The notes under the pieces: model-generated
Told to the model about the DNA's origin: nothing
Seen by the model: only the letters and a program-made list of their open reading frames with translations
The model's database searches: none
Translations under genes and position numbers: made by a program
Assembly (NCBI RefSeq): GCF_003597395.2
Contig: NC_133770.1
Coordinates: 15,049,432-15,113,431 of the forward strand
Length of the DNA stretch: 64,000 nt
Direction: 5' to 3'
Source: Chelonoidis abingdonii
Taxonomy: Eukaryota > Chordata > Testudines > Testudinidae
Shown: positions 42,301 to 45,976 of the stretch, one piece after another
Layout of the letters: each line of letters starts with the position of its first letter
How positions within the stretch are numbered: the stretch's first letter is position 1

Positions 42301-44256
42301 GGATAATAATATCTTGCAACAGCCATAATGAATATTGTGGAGAGGTCCAGAAGGGAGACAATTGACATTTGTTCTTTATATATATAGTAAGAGATTTTCC
42401 ATTAGCAGTAACTGTACTGTTTCTGTTCTGTATCCTGGCCAAAACCAGACTATGTTAGATCCTTTCCTTATCCCCCAAACAGAAAAGGAAGGACAAGGCC
42501 TAGCATTTTTGATAAACTTTTTTTCTCTGCAAGGAAAAGGCAAAGCCTTTTAGGCCTCCTTTAAAAAAAATCATAGTGATGCAAACAAGGGCACTTGGTA
42601 GGCACGCAGATTTAAAAATGTTGTCCAGAGATTTTTTCAAACAGCAAATATTTACAGCAACAATTGCTGTAGTACTACATCCAGTGAGGTATCTTGCATC
42701 CAACATAGAAGTATATTTCAACAAGCCACATGAGTCTTAGGTACAATGACATGAGTCTTAGACACAACCTTTATCAGCACAATGAAACAGATGCATGTTA
42801 CTTATCTAGGAACTTTAATTTTGTAACATTTAATGGGTCTTTTGTTTGTTTGCTTGTTTCTAAACTTTTGCAGGTATAATATAACCTTTTTAACAGTGTA
42901 ACTTTCCCTTTAAGTGCCAAGGACGCTAGCAGTTTTGCTGGCATTGACAGAACATTATTATTCTCCCTTGTAACACAGAAATAAGCCTTAAACATTTTCT
43001 GACCTCATCTGGCTATTTCATAAAAAATAATCAAATGTACATATGTATATATAGTTTTCTTGATTTGATAATTTAACACTGAACATTTAACAATAAAACA
43101 TTTCTTTTTCTTTCATTTTAAAGGTGTTGGAGTTCATATTGTTTTAAAGTCTCCGTCACTGTTGAGAATCGTTCGTTTGGTGCGGGTTAGCCGAATGCTC
43201 AGACTAATACGGCAAGCCCAAGGAATTAGAACTCTCCTTTTTACATTATTGATGTCCCTTCCTGCTCTGTTCAATATTGGTCTCCTCCTTTTTCTGATCA
43301 TGTATATTTATGCTATTTTGGGCATGGCTTTCTTTGCCTGCGCTAATTTGTATGGTGACATTGATAACATTTTTAACTTCCAAACCTTCGGTGGCAGCAT
43401 GCTCTGTCTCTTCCAGATCACGACGTCAGCTGGCTGGGATAAGCTTCTTAACCCTTTCTTAGGGACAGGATCTGACTTTTGCTCTCCAAATTTAAATAGA
43501 CAAGGTACAGACAATACTACTTGTGTAAGAAGCTCTGTAGCAATTACATATTTTGTAAGTTATGTCATTATATCATTTCTTATTGTTATAAACATGTATA
43601 CAGCTGTTATTTTAGAGAAATTGAATGTTGCTACTGAGGAAAGTACAGAGCCTTTATGTGAAGATGACTTTGATATGTTTTATGAAATATGGGGGAAGTT
43701 TGATTCTGAGGCGACTCAGTTTATTGAGTATTCTGCACTTTCAGACTTTGCAGATGCTTTGGAAAAACCCTTACGTGTATCAAAACCCAACAAAATTCAG
43801 CTTATAGCAATGGAGCTTCCCTTATTTAGTGGAGATAGGATCTACTACTGAGATATTTTGCTTGCTTTTATCAAAAGAGTGTTAGGAGAATCTGAGGAGA
43901 TGGACAAACTAATGATGGAGAATAAGCTTAAGATTGCCATTCCATCAAAGCCTGCTTATAAACCAATCACAACTACCCTTAAAAGAAGACAAGAGGAGTT
44001 TTCTGCCATTATTATCCAAAGGGCCTTCCAGTCCTATATGATTCAGTGTTCTATGAAACAGGGCTCTTTTTCATGCCAACACAGAACATGTGACAGTAGC
44101 ATCTTTGAAGAAGATGTATCTGAGAAGGAAGGTAGCCAGTTAGATAAATCACAAACTGCATCTTCCATTTCTTTCCCTCCATCTTATGATAGCATCGCTG
44201 AGGCCACTAATGATAACTTGCAGGTGACAATTACAGAGTCAAGCAAGGCTAATTAA
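3318..44256 (+). CDS. SCN10A: SCN10A-like sodium channel alpha subunit, 3' part (10 exons), interrupted by an in-frame TGA
   Basis: Pore-forming subunit of a voltage-gated Na+ channel of the plasma membrane. The visible part runs from the domain II-III linker (DCFTEG) through domains III and IV to the C-terminus. Exons are 3318-3381, 4564-4718, 5358-5531, 13238-13372, 13791-14060, 15377-15430, 22648-22785, 25327-25431, 31418-31688 and 43124-44256. Exon lengths of 155, 174, 54, 138, 105 and 271 bases match, as I remember them, those of mammalian SCN5A/SCN10A. Up to the TGA there are 697 codons with no other stop, then 134 more open codons. I favour SCN10A over SCN5A or SCN11A because of [29 protein letters not shown] and DKS.TAS..SFPPSY. 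The paralogue call is less certain than the family call; a lineage-specific extra copy of this cluster is possible. Domains I and II lie outside the window. The gene may be a young pseudogene, a truncated functional channel, or intact apart from a sequencing error. Confidence 0.85.
3382..4563. other. Intron, nothing recognised
   Basis: The 1.2-kb intron between the linker exon and the domain III S1 exon. A pyrimidine-rich stretch lies at 4300-4440. No transposon motif recognised. Confidence 0.5.
4564..4718 (+). CDS. SCN10A: Sodium channel exon: domain III S1
   Basis: A 155-base exon after ttttcag and before GTAAAT. It completes the split Gly codon and reads [11 protein letters not shown], then [19 protein letters not shown], the pre-S1 segment, followed by hydrophobic S1 ([13 protein letters not shown]). 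It ends on a codon boundary and joins the AFEDIYL of the next exon, the expected S1-S2 loop of Nav channels. The usual Ala after SSG is Thr here. Confidence 0.93.
4719..5357. other. Intron, nothing recognised
   Basis: The 639-base intron between the domain III S1 and S2 exons. ORFs here have no family resemblance and lack channel motifs. Confidence 0.5.
5358..5531 (+). CDS. SCN10A: Sodium channel exon: domain III S1-S2 loop, S2 and S3 start
   Basis: A 174-base, phase-0 exon of 58 codons between attccag and GTAAGT. It encodes [18 protein letters not shown]2 ([21 protein letters not shown]), the S2-S3 turn with KYFTNFWC, and the start of S3 (LLDFFTVC). The acidic residues of S2 that pair with S4 charges are present. 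The usual WCWLDF is WCLLDF and the usual IVD at its end is TVC, so conservative core positions have drifted. Confidence 0.94.
5790..7320 (+). mobile_element. CR1-type LINE, degenerate, sense orientation, split by an insertion
   Basis: In the + strand frames one reads CR1 ORF2 pieces broken by many stops and shifts: [10 protein letters not shown] near 5920, [17 protein letters not shown] near 6375 (the RT NYRPISL motif), then after an insertion at about 6665-6906 [12 protein letters not shown] and a stretch resembling GVIVDD near 7290. The copy is old and inactive. Confidence 0.75.
6665..6906. mobile_element. Short palindromic insertion with GGATCC-rich repeats
   Basis: GC-spiked sequence interrupting the CR1. 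It holds two 36-base copies (6718-6753 and 6772-6807, one mismatch) of a unit beginning GCATGGATCCC and ending CATTGGGATC. Within the first, CATGGATCCCA (6719-6729) and TGGGATCCATG (6747-6757) form a perfect 11-base inverted repeat around a 17-base AT-rich loop. The start (TATAGCGCAATTTCGCTTAT) looks like the end of a non-autonomous DNA transposon, but I could not match a family or find a clear target-site duplication. Confidence 0.5.
7345..8360 (-). mobile_element. CR1 LINE 3' end, antisense, 5'-truncated
   Basis: Read on the minus strand this is the 3' third of CR1 ORF2: GPVLFNIFI near 8340, then [20 protein letters not shown] (about 7990-7930), [20 protein letters not shown] and the tail to the conserved 3' untranslated end near 7345. 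One frame stays open for 135 codons (8025-7618). The copy is younger than the sense CR1 it abuts. Confidence 0.88.
8490..9600 (-). mobile_element. Non-CR1 LINE fragment with reverse-transcriptase remnants
   Basis: On the minus strand at 9329-9069 there is an 86-codon stretch with [25 protein letters not shown] and [11 protein letters not shown], the pattern of the region after the catalytic YADD of another vertebrate LINE clade (perhaps RTE- or L1-like). The remainder to 8490 fits its 3' part but is frame-shifted. The same family is seen at 37079-39700. Confidence 0.6.
9635..10035 (+). mobile_element. Old CR1/L3-like LINE 3' part, sense
   Basis: Sequence such as the AAGGATGTTGAAAAATTCAA block at 9680 and the following text through 10010 follows the 3' coding and untranslated arrangement of an older CR1-group LINE. 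It is highly diverged with no open frame. Confidence 0.5.
10340..11185. mobile_element. Non-autonomous hAT-type element with perfect 8-base target duplication
   Basis: Ends are CAGGGGTCGGCAAC and GTTGCCAACCCCTG, near-perfect terminal inverted repeats. The flanks are identical 8-mers TTATACAT at 10332-10339 and 11186-11193, the target-site duplication length of hAT transposons. The 846-base interior turns GC-rich with CTGG-type repetition from 10650 to 11110 and encodes nothing recognisable. Confidence 0.9.
11290..12310 (+). mobile_element. Degenerate retroelement, possibly DIRS-like gag region
   Basis: Broken frames on the + strand include [12 protein letters not shown] near 11380 and a Ser/Thr-rich stretch around 11790-11990, reminiscent of the gag-like first ORF of DIRS-type elements in reptiles. 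No intact frame and no ends found. This is a tentative call by resemblance to the copies at 16190 and 34860. Confidence 0.35.
12401..13059. mobile_element. Non-autonomous hAT-type element
   Basis: Ends GAAGGGTGGGCAAACTATGG and the inverse of CAAAATTTTCCCACTCCTG are imperfect inverted repeats. The flanks AGTTAGAG (12393-12400) and GGTTAGAG (13060-13067) are an 8-base target duplication with one mismatch. The interior is GC-rich with CACCCC-type repetition at 12750-12990. It ends 178 bases before the domain III S4 exon. Confidence 0.75.
13238..13372 (+). CDS. SCN10A: Sodium channel exon: domain III S3-S4 linker and S4 voltage sensor
   Basis: A 135-base, phase-0 exon of 45 codons between tctacacag and the modest donor GTATAG. 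After the end of S3 (VSFVNF) comes a linker, then S4: [20 protein letters not shown] with its regular Lys/Arg every third residue. By my recollection the mammalian exon has 41 codons, so the S3-S4 linker here is about four residues longer and unlike the usual NTLGF sequence. The charge ladder itself is complete. Confidence 0.93.
13388..13455 (-). mobile_element. CR1 3' end fragment, 15 bases inside the intron
   Basis: A short antisense CR1 tail with the hallmark GACTGGAAGGGACC and GGTCATCTAGTCCAG. It starts about 15 bases after the splice donor of the S4 exon (13373), so it forms the start of that intron. Confidence 0.7.
13791..14060 (+). CDS. SCN10A: Sodium channel exon: domain III S4-S5, S5 and pore turret
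   Basis: A 270-base, phase-0 exon of 90 codons between tttatttcag and GTAAGT. It encodes the S4-S5 linker ([16 protein letters not shown]), S5 ([19 protein letters not shown]), the extracellular turret with GKFWKC and SDCEI cysteines, and the first half of the P-loop ([10 protein letters not shown]). A proline at codon 26 (13866-13868) falls inside S5, where family members have Ile or Val as I recall. The turret is a few residues shorter than in mammalian relatives. Confidence 0.94.
14061..15376. repeat. Intron with a MIR-type SINE at 14450-14670
   Basis: Within this intron, 14450-14670 has the MIR/CORE-SINE pattern on the + strand: an ATCATCATCACTGTACAGAT block, GAGGAACTGAAGCAC, then the GTCACA block. 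It is strongly diverged. The rest of the intron shows nothing recognisable. Confidence 0.6.
15377..15430 (+). CDS. SCN10A: Sodium channel exon: domain III selectivity filter (54 bases)
   Basis: A small exon of exactly 18 codons between ttctag and a weak donor GTATAT. It encodes [18 protein letters not shown], the second half of the domain III P-loop. The Lys codon at 15386-15388 is the K of the DEKA Na+ selectivity ring, so sodium selectivity is predicted to be kept in this domain. An isolated 54-base exon at this point is typical of the gene family. Confidence 0.93.
15431..16189. other. Intron sequence, mostly unrecognised
   Basis: Start of the 7.2-kb intron after the selectivity-filter exon. 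Around 16060-16130 there is a short MITE-like stretch with CCCTGTCTACACTAAAAA and a reverse match near TAGTCTAGAC. Otherwise nothing recognised. Confidence 0.4.
16190..17900 (+). mobile_element. Degenerate DIRS-like retroelement with RNase H remnant
   Basis: The + strand frame at 17330-17380 reads [14 protein letters not shown], the RNase H pattern (D/E-ASL-GWGA) of tyrosine-recombinase DIRS elements. Upstream, FLDDIQIYF near 17250 looks like the RT catalytic region. Everything is interrupted by stops and shifts, and no recombinase or ends are seen. Confidence 0.5.
18120..18168. repeat. AAAT/AAT microsatellite
   Basis: A run of AAAT units followed by seven or so AAT units in intron sequence. 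Confidence 0.9.
18169..19450. other. Intron sequence, nothing recognised
   Basis: AT-rich sequence with a repeated phrase, CCATTAGTGATGAATGAG, at 18597-18614 and 18939-18956, about 340 bases apart. No family identified. Confidence 0.4.
19452..21440 (-). mobile_element. CR1 LINE, long antisense copy of ORF2
   Basis: The best-preserved CR1 here. From 21412 downwards on the minus strand: [20 protein letters not shown], then at 21095-20802 [19 protein letters not shown] and [13 protein letters not shown] (RT motifs), then at 20548-20255 [16 protein letters not shown] and the catalytic-region [10 protein letters not shown], then [20 protein letters not shown] and the 3' tail ending near 19452. 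The section 20510-20660 does not fit the CR1 order and may be rearranged. Frames are broken, so the copy is dead. Confidence 0.9.
21481..22647. other. Intron with a possible old CR1 fragment at 22110-22350
   Basis: A weak + strand resemblance to the CR1 RT ([14 protein letters not shown]) is seen around 22240-22290. The rest of this stretch to the S6 exon holds nothing I recognise. Confidence 0.4.
22648..22785 (+). CDS. SCN10A: Sodium channel exon: domain III S6
   Basis: A 138-base, phase-0 exon of 46 codons. It begins [17 protein letters not shown], continues through S6 ([20 protein letters not shown]) and ends KNFNQQRKK. It starts after tttatag and ends at AAAAAG, directly followed by ATAAGT instead of a GT donor. 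The residue after S6, almost always Asp in Nav channels (IIDNF), is Lys here (VIKNF, 22759-22761), a charge reversal beside the inactivation gate. Confidence 0.93.
22950..24250. repeat. GC-richer repeat debris inside the AT-AC intron
   Basis: CCCAC-rich sequence at 22990-23240, a MITE-like tail near 23230-23345 (CTACACTGCAATTAAA and a TAGATATACCC end), and CTG/CCACC-rich sequence at 23570-24250 that resembles an LTR by composition. No ends or target duplications found. Confidence 0.35.
24365..24835. mobile_element. Non-autonomous hAT-type element with perfect 8-base target duplication
   Basis: Ends CAGGGGTGAAAGT and the reverse complement of CACTTTCATCCCTG are inverted repeats. Flanking 8-mers ATTGTAAC at 24357-24364 and 24836-24843 are identical. 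The 471-base interior is GC-rich, with GGTACCGG-type sequence near the right end. It sits about 490 bases before the unusual AC acceptor. Confidence 0.9.
25327..25431 (+). CDS. SCN10A: Sodium channel exon: domain III-IV inactivation gate (LFL in place of IFM)
   Basis: A 105-base, phase-0 exon of 35 codons before donor GTAAGT. It reads [20 protein letters not shown] and ends [11 protein letters not shown], the cytoplasmic linker that plugs the pore during fast inactivation. The hydrophobic latch, Ile-Phe-Met in essentially all vertebrate Nav channels I know, is Leu-Phe-Leu (25342-25350), preceded by DH instead of QD. The central Phe, the most important residue for inactivation, is kept. The rest of the linker is nearly invariant, so this is a change confined to the latch. 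Confidence 0.93.
25739..25987. mobile_element. MITE with about 40-base inverted ends and TAA flanks
   Basis: The left end AGGTATGTCTACACTGGAGC and the reverse complement of the right end (GGGTATGTCTTAGCTGGAGC) pair over about 40 bases. TAA flanks both sides (25736-25738 and 25988-25990), consistent with a PIF/Harbinger-like target. No coding capacity. Confidence 0.7.
25993..26683. mobile_element. Non-autonomous hAT-type element
   Basis: Inverted ends CAGTGGTTCTCAAACT and the reverse complement of AGTTTGAGAACCTCTG. The flanks CCCTAAAT (25985-25992) and TCCTAAAT (26684-26691) form an 8-base target duplication with one mismatch. It inserted just past the right end of the MITE. The interior has CCCAGC-rich sequence at 26220-26600. 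Confidence 0.85.
26692..27389. other. Intron sequence, nothing recognised
   Basis: Ordinary intron sequence between a hAT element and an LTR-like stretch. Confidence 0.4.
27390..28345. mobile_element. LTR-like repeat, non-coding
   Basis: About 950 bases with the look of a reptilian retroelement LTR: GC-rich first third, then AT-rich sequence with AATAAAAAGG near 27847, and no coding frame. I recognise the text as a common sauropsid interspersed repeat but could not define TG/CA ends or a target duplication. Confidence 0.4.
28395..28793 (+). mobile_element. CR1 LINE 3' coding part, interrupted by a hAT element
   Basis: The sense-strand phrases GACCCATCAGGAATCATTTG, the stretch for [18 protein letters not shown] sequence near 28560, and GGGGATATGATAGAGGTCTA near 28725 are CR1. 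The copy stops abruptly at about 28793, and its 3' end reappears at 30346-30522, so the intervening elements are nested in it. Confidence 0.8.
28794..30245 (+). mobile_element. hAT transposon remnant built as a long palindrome
   Basis: Two arms of about 390 bases, 28981-29362 and 29855-30245, are inverted copies of each other, diverged but matching throughout, for example GTTTACATTTATAGGAGATA at 29225 against its inverse near 29980. The roughly 490-base centre encodes a hAT transposase fragment: [18 protein letters not shown], then [20 protein letters not shown] (29440-29849), typical of the ZBED-like hAT group. The left arm also has an open frame ([20 protein letters not shown]). The extreme left end carries TTAATCACAG-type terminal sequence; the right end is cut by a Penelope-like tail. 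Confidence 0.8.
30246..30345 (+). mobile_element. Penelope-like element 3' tail
   Basis: Phrases such as GAAAGCTCATGATCCAAAAC and GTCTATAAGGTGCCACAGGA match in sense the 3' tail that ends the Penelope-like element at 51540-51660 in antisense. It is severely 5'-truncated. Confidence 0.6.
30346..30522 (+). mobile_element. CR1 3' end, continuation of the copy at 28395
   Basis: Ends with the CR1 tail GGGCTAGATGGACCATTGGT and TATTCTTATGTT. It completes the CR1 split by the palindromic hAT and the Penelope tail. Confidence 0.8.
30523..31417. other. Intron sequence, nothing recognised
   Basis: Includes a short CACACA-rich patch near 30645-30670. Otherwise ordinary intron before the domain IV S1-S3 exon. 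Confidence 0.4.
31418..31688 (+). CDS. SCN10A: Sodium channel exon: domain IV S1 to S3
   Basis: A 271-base exon (90 codons plus one base) between ttatcag and GTAAGT. It encodes [19 protein letters not shown]1 ([15 protein letters not shown]), a loop, S2 ([20 protein letters not shown]), then [13 protein letters not shown] and S3 (LLVVILSLA). The length equals the corresponding mammalian exon as I recall it. The S1-S2 loop ([11 protein letters not shown]) is acidic and divergent from the usual ETDDQS motif. Confidence 0.94.
31689..33849. other. Start of the 11.4-kb last intron, one microsatellite
   Basis: An (AAAC)n run lies at 31915-31938. The remainder, including 32380-33230, has no recognisable family. 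ORFs here lack any resemblance to known proteins. Confidence 0.45.
33850..34010. repeat. MITE or SINE-like fragment
   Basis: Contains GTAGACAGCCCTAGG and AGCATAGACAAGCCC, the phrases of a common reptilian non-coding repeat related in style to the elements at 25739 and 35703. Ends are not resolved. Confidence 0.45.
35703..36005. mobile_element. Short non-coding MITE-like element
   Basis: Starts GGCTATATCTACATTACTGC and ends TGTATTGTAGACCTGCCCA, with inner phrases such as AGTTGACCTACG and TCGACCGC seen widely in turtle-type genomes as I recall. Inverted ends are only approximate. Confidence 0.5.
36106..36382 (+). mobile_element. CR1 3' end, sense
   Basis: Sense CR1 tail with AATGGGTTACCTAGGGAGGT, GATGATTTAGTTGGGGTTGG and AGATGACCTCCTGAGGTC. 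The tail is broken at about 36318 by the recurring phrase described for the DIRS-like element and ends CTATGACTCTATGATTCTGA. Confidence 0.8.
37081..39700 (-). mobile_element. Non-CR1 LINE, internally scrambled
   Basis: On the minus strand: at 39442-38978, [37 protein letters not shown] and [20 protein letters not shown] (RT); at 37932-37576, [20 protein letters not shown] with YADN in place of the catalytic YADD; at 37408-37073, a C-terminal stretch with [20 protein letters not shown]. Three blocks recur out of order: the one with TCGGTGACGTTTTGGTTCTG at 37858, 38215 and 39660; one of about 65 bases at 38118, 39566 and 39704; and one of about 210 bases at 37905 and 39335. A hAT element sits at 38341-38691. 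Confidence 0.75.
38341..38691. mobile_element. Non-autonomous hAT-type element with perfect 8-base target duplication
   Basis: Inverted ends CAGGCATTCTCAAACTTC and the reverse complement of ACAATTTGAGAATTGCTG. The flanks AAATAGAG at 38333-38340 and 38692-38699 are identical. The 351-base GC-rich interior has no coding motif. It landed inside the LINE. Confidence 0.9.
39701..40790. mobile_element. LINE block remnant followed by an LTR-like repeat
   Basis: 39704-39768 is the third copy of a LINE block. From about 39910 the sequence looks like an LTR: TGTGACAATCTGTACCC start, GC-rich body, then ATCACTTAAAATCTATG and GTTAATAAACTTGTTTTAT near 40705-40755. The same late phrase recurs at 50930-50990. 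No coding frame. Confidence 0.45.
40791..43123. repeat. Rest of the last intron, one MIR-type SINE
   Basis: 41335-41490 matches the MIR pattern (ATTATCCCCATTTTAAAGAT, then GGTCACACAGGAAGCC). 41500-42230 may be another old repeat but I cannot name it. The final 800 bases before the last exon show nothing. Confidence 0.5.
43124..43851 (+). CDS. SCN10A: Sodium channel last exon: domain IV S4 to premature TGA
   Basis: After the acceptor ttttaaag the exon completes the split codon and encodes a short S3-S4 loop, S4 ([20 protein letters not shown]), the S4-S5 linker, S5, a P-loop with TTSAGWDKL (the selectivity Ala at 43429-43431), and S6 with [10 protein letters not shown], whose Phe and Tyr form the local-anaesthetic site. 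The EF-hand-like start of the C-terminal domain follows ([14 protein letters not shown]). The frame ends at TGA 43849-43851, right after GDRIYY, where relatives continue with a Met or Leu and then DILFAF. The S3-S4 loop is about four residues shorter than in SCN5A. Confidence 0.92.
43852..44256 (+). pseudogene. SCN10A: Open C-terminal remainder of the channel downstream of the in-frame TGA
   Basis: The same frame runs on for 134 codons to TAA at 44254-44256. It begins [18 protein letters not shown], passes [15 protein letters not shown] and an IQ calmodulin-binding motif ([11 protein letters not shown], around 44011-44040), and reaches SFPPSYDS, the PY motif that binds Nedd4-type ubiquitin ligases in Nav channels. 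It ends [12 protein letters not shown], without the ESIV-type PDZ ligand of SCN5A. All the conserved blocks are in place with no second stop or frameshift, so the TGA is recent, bypassed, or an error in the sequence. Confidence 0.85.
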
Positions 44257-45050
44257 CTTAAAATGAAATAACCTTTTGATTTCAGAATATAACACTATAA
44301 CTTAACAATTATATTAGTTAATAATAAATAATAATAATAACAAATATAATATTCACTTTATTGCAAAATCCCTACAATGATGAATTTTTAGCTTTGCGAG
44401 TTCTCCCCAACATGAGTAGGAGTTACACAACTGAGTCCTAAATATTAGTTGCAAATCAAACAATGGCAATTTTACCTTTAGCTACTGAAGTAAAGTTTTC
44501 AACTTACTATTATACAAGATCATACCAGTTATATCAGTGGTTGCATATAAACATATTAGACTGTAAAACAATAAATGTGGTTATATATATCCACAGATAA
44601 AGCCTGGCTGTATACATTTATTTTGAGTAATACAAGTATGTTTGTTAATAGCATTATATGACCTTGTGTTTGTTTAAAAAACATGGTTTATCACAGTAAA
44701 AGGCAAAATTTCCTGTATATGTTGAATGGTATTGCCTAATTTTTATATTTAGGCACCTAAGTAAAAGTGGCCTGGTTTTCAGATTGCAGAGCACATGCAT
44801 CTTCCACTCATTTCAGAGAGAGTTATTGGGGCTCAGAACATTTTGAAGATCAGACTGTATTTATTTAGGTGCCTCACTTTAGGCATTTAGATGTGAAAAT
44901 TTGCCCTTAACCCATCTGTGTCCCAATTTGTTAGAAAAGGTGTGTGTGGGGGGGTGAGGACATGGGGGCAGGGGAGAAGGCTATAGGATGTTGTGTGGAT
45001 TCATTAAAGTTTTTAAAGTGCTTTGGAAATAAAAAGTGATATATACGATT
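44257..45050. other. Sequence after the sodium channel, probable 3' UTR then intergenic
   Basis: AT-rich, with AAT repetition at 44320-44345 and a GTGTGTGGGGG patch near 44940. No coding motif. Confidence 0.45.
44323..44575 (+). other. Candidate polyadenylation signals
   Basis: AATAAA occurs at 44323-44328, 67 bases after the TAA, and again at 44570-44575. The first lies in an AAT-rich stretch and could be chance. Either would suit the sodium channel transcript; neither can be confirmed without RNA data. Confidence 0.35.
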
Positions 45051-45054
45051 TTTC

Positions 45055-45850
45055 AGGAAAAAGTTTTTGGCGTCATCGTGGATAGTTCTCTGAAGATGTC
45101 CACGCAGTGCGCAGAGGCGGTCAAAAAGCAAACAGGATGTTAGGAATCATTAAAAAGGGGATAGAGAATAAGACTGAGAATATATTATTGCCCTTATATA
45201 AATCGATGGTACGCCCACATCTCGAATACTGTGTACAGATGTGGTCTCCTCACCTCAAAAAAGATATTCTAGCACTGGAAAAGGTTCAGAACAAGGACAA
45301 GTAAAATGATTAGGGGTTGGAGAGGGTTCCATACGAGGAAGATTAAAGAGGCTAGGCATCTTCAGCTTGGAAAAGAGGGAGATGGGGGGAAATGATAGAG
45401 GTATATAAGTCATGAGTGATTAGAGAAAGTGGATAAAGAAAAAGTTTTTTTACTTATTCATAATCAAGAACTAGGGTCTATCAAACGAAATTAATAGTAG
45501 CAGGTTTAAAACAAATAAAAAGGAAGTTCTTCTTCACACAGCGCACAGTCAACTTGTGGAACTCCTTACCTGAGGAGGTGTGTAAGGCTAGGACTATAAC
45601 AGTGGTTTAAAAGGAACTGGATAATTCATGGTGCTAAGTCCATAAATGGCTATTAGCCAGGAAAGGGTAAAGAATGGTGTCCCTAGCCTCTGTTCATCAG
45701 AGGATGGAGATGGATGGCAGGAGAGAGATCACTTGATCATTGCCTGTTAGCTTCACTCCCTCTGGGGCACCTGGCATTGGCCACTGTCGATAGACAGATA
45801 CTGGGCTAGATGGACCTTTGGTCTGACCCGGGGCGGCCGTTCTTGTGTTC
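45055..45850 (+). mobile_element. CR1 LINE 3' end, sense
   Basis: The + strand frame 45107-45304 gives [20 protein letters not shown] and [20 protein letters not shown]. The 3' untranslated end closes with GGGCTAGATGGACCTTTGGT near 45815. 5'-truncated and frame-shifted. Confidence 0.88.
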
Positions 45851-45976
45851 ATCATCACACTGCAACCAAGCTGTCACAGAAAATATTACCTGGTAATCTG
45901 ATGCAAATTCAAGGCATGTGTATCTAGACAGAAGATTTTGGGAGTAGCTGTTTTTCCCTCCTGGCTGTAAGATAAG

